Part shown: one piece after another, positions 12,605 to 13,276 of the stretch
How the letters are laid out: every line of letters starts with the position of its first letter
How positions within the stretch are numbered: the first letter of the stretch is position 1
DNA from: a bacterium
GTDB taxonomy: Bacteria > Desulfobacterota > Deferrisomatia > Deferrisomatales > BM512
Reading direction: 5' to 3'
Length of the DNA: 13,276 nucleotides
NCBI GenBank assembly: GCA_009724975.1
Contig: SRXB01000025.1
Location: forward strand, 1 to 13,276
The notes under the pieces: generated by a model
Seen by the model: only the letters and a program-made list of their open reading frames with translations
The model's database searches: none
What the model was told of the DNA's origin: nothing
Translations under genes and position numbers: made by a program

Positions 12605-13276
12605 AAAAGAAAAGGATTCTGGCGGTAAGCGTCTCGGCGGGAGCCGGTCATGTGAGGGCAGCGCAGGCTATATGCGCGGCTGGCGAAGAATTTTTCGACG
12701 ACGTCGAAACCGTGCACGTCGACCTTTTGGACTTGGTGCCGCCGCTCTTTAAAAAAACCTACGGCGAGGGCTACCTCAAGCTGGTAGAGCGCCACCCCGC
12801 CCTATGGGGGTATTTCTACGACAAAACCAACCACTCCCGCGAAGACTCCAAACTGAGGCGACTTCAATACGCCATAGAGAGGCTCAACACCCGCAAGCTC
12901 TTCAAAACTCTGGCCCGCCTAAAACCCGACGCCGTGGTCTCGACCCATTTCATGCCGGCCCAATTGCTCTCAAGAATGAGCCGCACCGGCGAATTCACCA
13001 GCCCTACATGGGTATGTGTCACCGACTTTGACGTGCACGCGCTCTGGATACAGAAAAACATGGCCGGGTACTTCGCAGCCAACGGCGAGGTTAAATTCAG
13101 AATCGAAAACATGGGGATATCCCCGTCCGCCATCGCGGTCACCGGTATCCCCATAATGCCAGCTTTCGGCGCAAGTCTTTCGAGAGAAGGGTGCAGGGAT
13201 GAAATCGGCCTTTCGGGCGACAAACCCATCTTTTTGATGATGTCGGGCGGTGCGGGAATCGGCGGGCTGGGAACAC
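12601..13276 (+). CDS. MGDG-synthase / UgtP-like glycosyltransferase (3' end outside window)
   Basis: Begins at the ATG overlapping the amidohydrolase stop (ATGA) and stays open to the end of the window, so only the first 225 residues are visible. The N-terminus MKKKRILAVSVSAGAGHVRA is typical of the monogalactosyldiacylglycerol synthase family (GT28, MurG-like GT-B fold), in which the SxGxGH loop helps bind the lipid acceptor. Further family-like segments are LKPDAVVSTHF (about 106-116), VCVTDFDVHALW (139-150) and the start of the C-terminal donor-binding domain at PIFLMMSGGAGIGG (about 210-223). Such enzymes transfer a sugar from a nucleotide sugar to diacylglycerol at the inner membrane. 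Which sugar is used cannot be told from this part. Coupled expression with the amidohydrolase suggests regulated glycolipid synthesis. Confidence 0.88.
   Translation, partial: MKKKRILAVSVSAGAGHVRAAQAICAAGEEFFDDVETVHVDLLDLVPPLFKKTYGEGYLKLVERHPALWGYFYDKTNHSREDSKLRRLQYAIERLNTRKLFKTLARLKPDAVVSTHFMPAQLLSRMSRTGEFTSPTWVCVTDFDVHALWIQKNMAGYFAANGEVKFRIENMGISPSAIAVTGIPIMPAFGASLSREGCRDEIGLSGDKPIFLMMSGGAGIGGLGT

Noticed and set aside
1..13276. tRNA, rRNA, CRISPR arrays, riboswitches
   Set aside because: No cloverleaf, ribosomal segment, regularly spaced direct repeats or recognisable riboswitch core was seen on either strand by eye.

Overview
The window looks like a Gram-negative chromosome carrying the end of an integrated accessory element. 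The sequence is mostly GC-rich. It encodes a lipoprotein, an ECF sigma factor with a membrane zinc-finger anti-sigma factor, and a sigma-54 activator next to a good sigma-54 promoter. This mix fits Desulfobacterota or other former Deltaproteobacteria, but that placement is inference, since no rRNA or other taxonomic marker is present.

Region 1 (1-about 5510) is an accessory island. It begins inside a tyrosine integrase (1-744). A self-contained cassette follows, bounded by two terminators with nearly the same stem (782-807 and 1736-1763). The cassette holds an XRE repressor (minus strand), a divergent control region with inverted repeats, and two very small membrane-protein genes with strong ribosome binding sites. 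Next is a more AT-rich two-gene unit. Its first gene is broken by an apparent one-base frameshift at an A6 run and encodes a large protein with a PLD/HKD-like C-terminus. Its second gene, coupled by an ATGA overlap, is cut off by an IS3-family element (about 4163-5442). This unit resembles an inactivated or switchable defence-type cassette, but neither family could be named securely.

Region 2 (5571-11375, minus strand) is a probable five-gene transcription unit, read from high to low coordinates: sigma-54 activator (AAA+), ECF sigma factor, anti-sigma factor with a periplasmic dockerin-like calcium loop, secreted cohesin-like protein, and a VIT + VWA lipoprotein, followed by a perfect 15-bp stem terminator. 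The last genes are tightly packed (1-nt gap, then an ATGA overlap). Dockerin-like and cohesin-like modules in adjacent genes, one of them on the anti-sigma factor, suggest a calcium-dependent envelope signalling device.

Region 3 (11376-13276, plus strand) is divergent from the activator. A -24/-12 sigma-54 promoter (11456-11471) precedes an amidohydrolase, which is coupled by ATGA to an MGDG-synthase/UgtP-like glycosyltransferase that runs off the window. The activator is the obvious candidate to control this pair.
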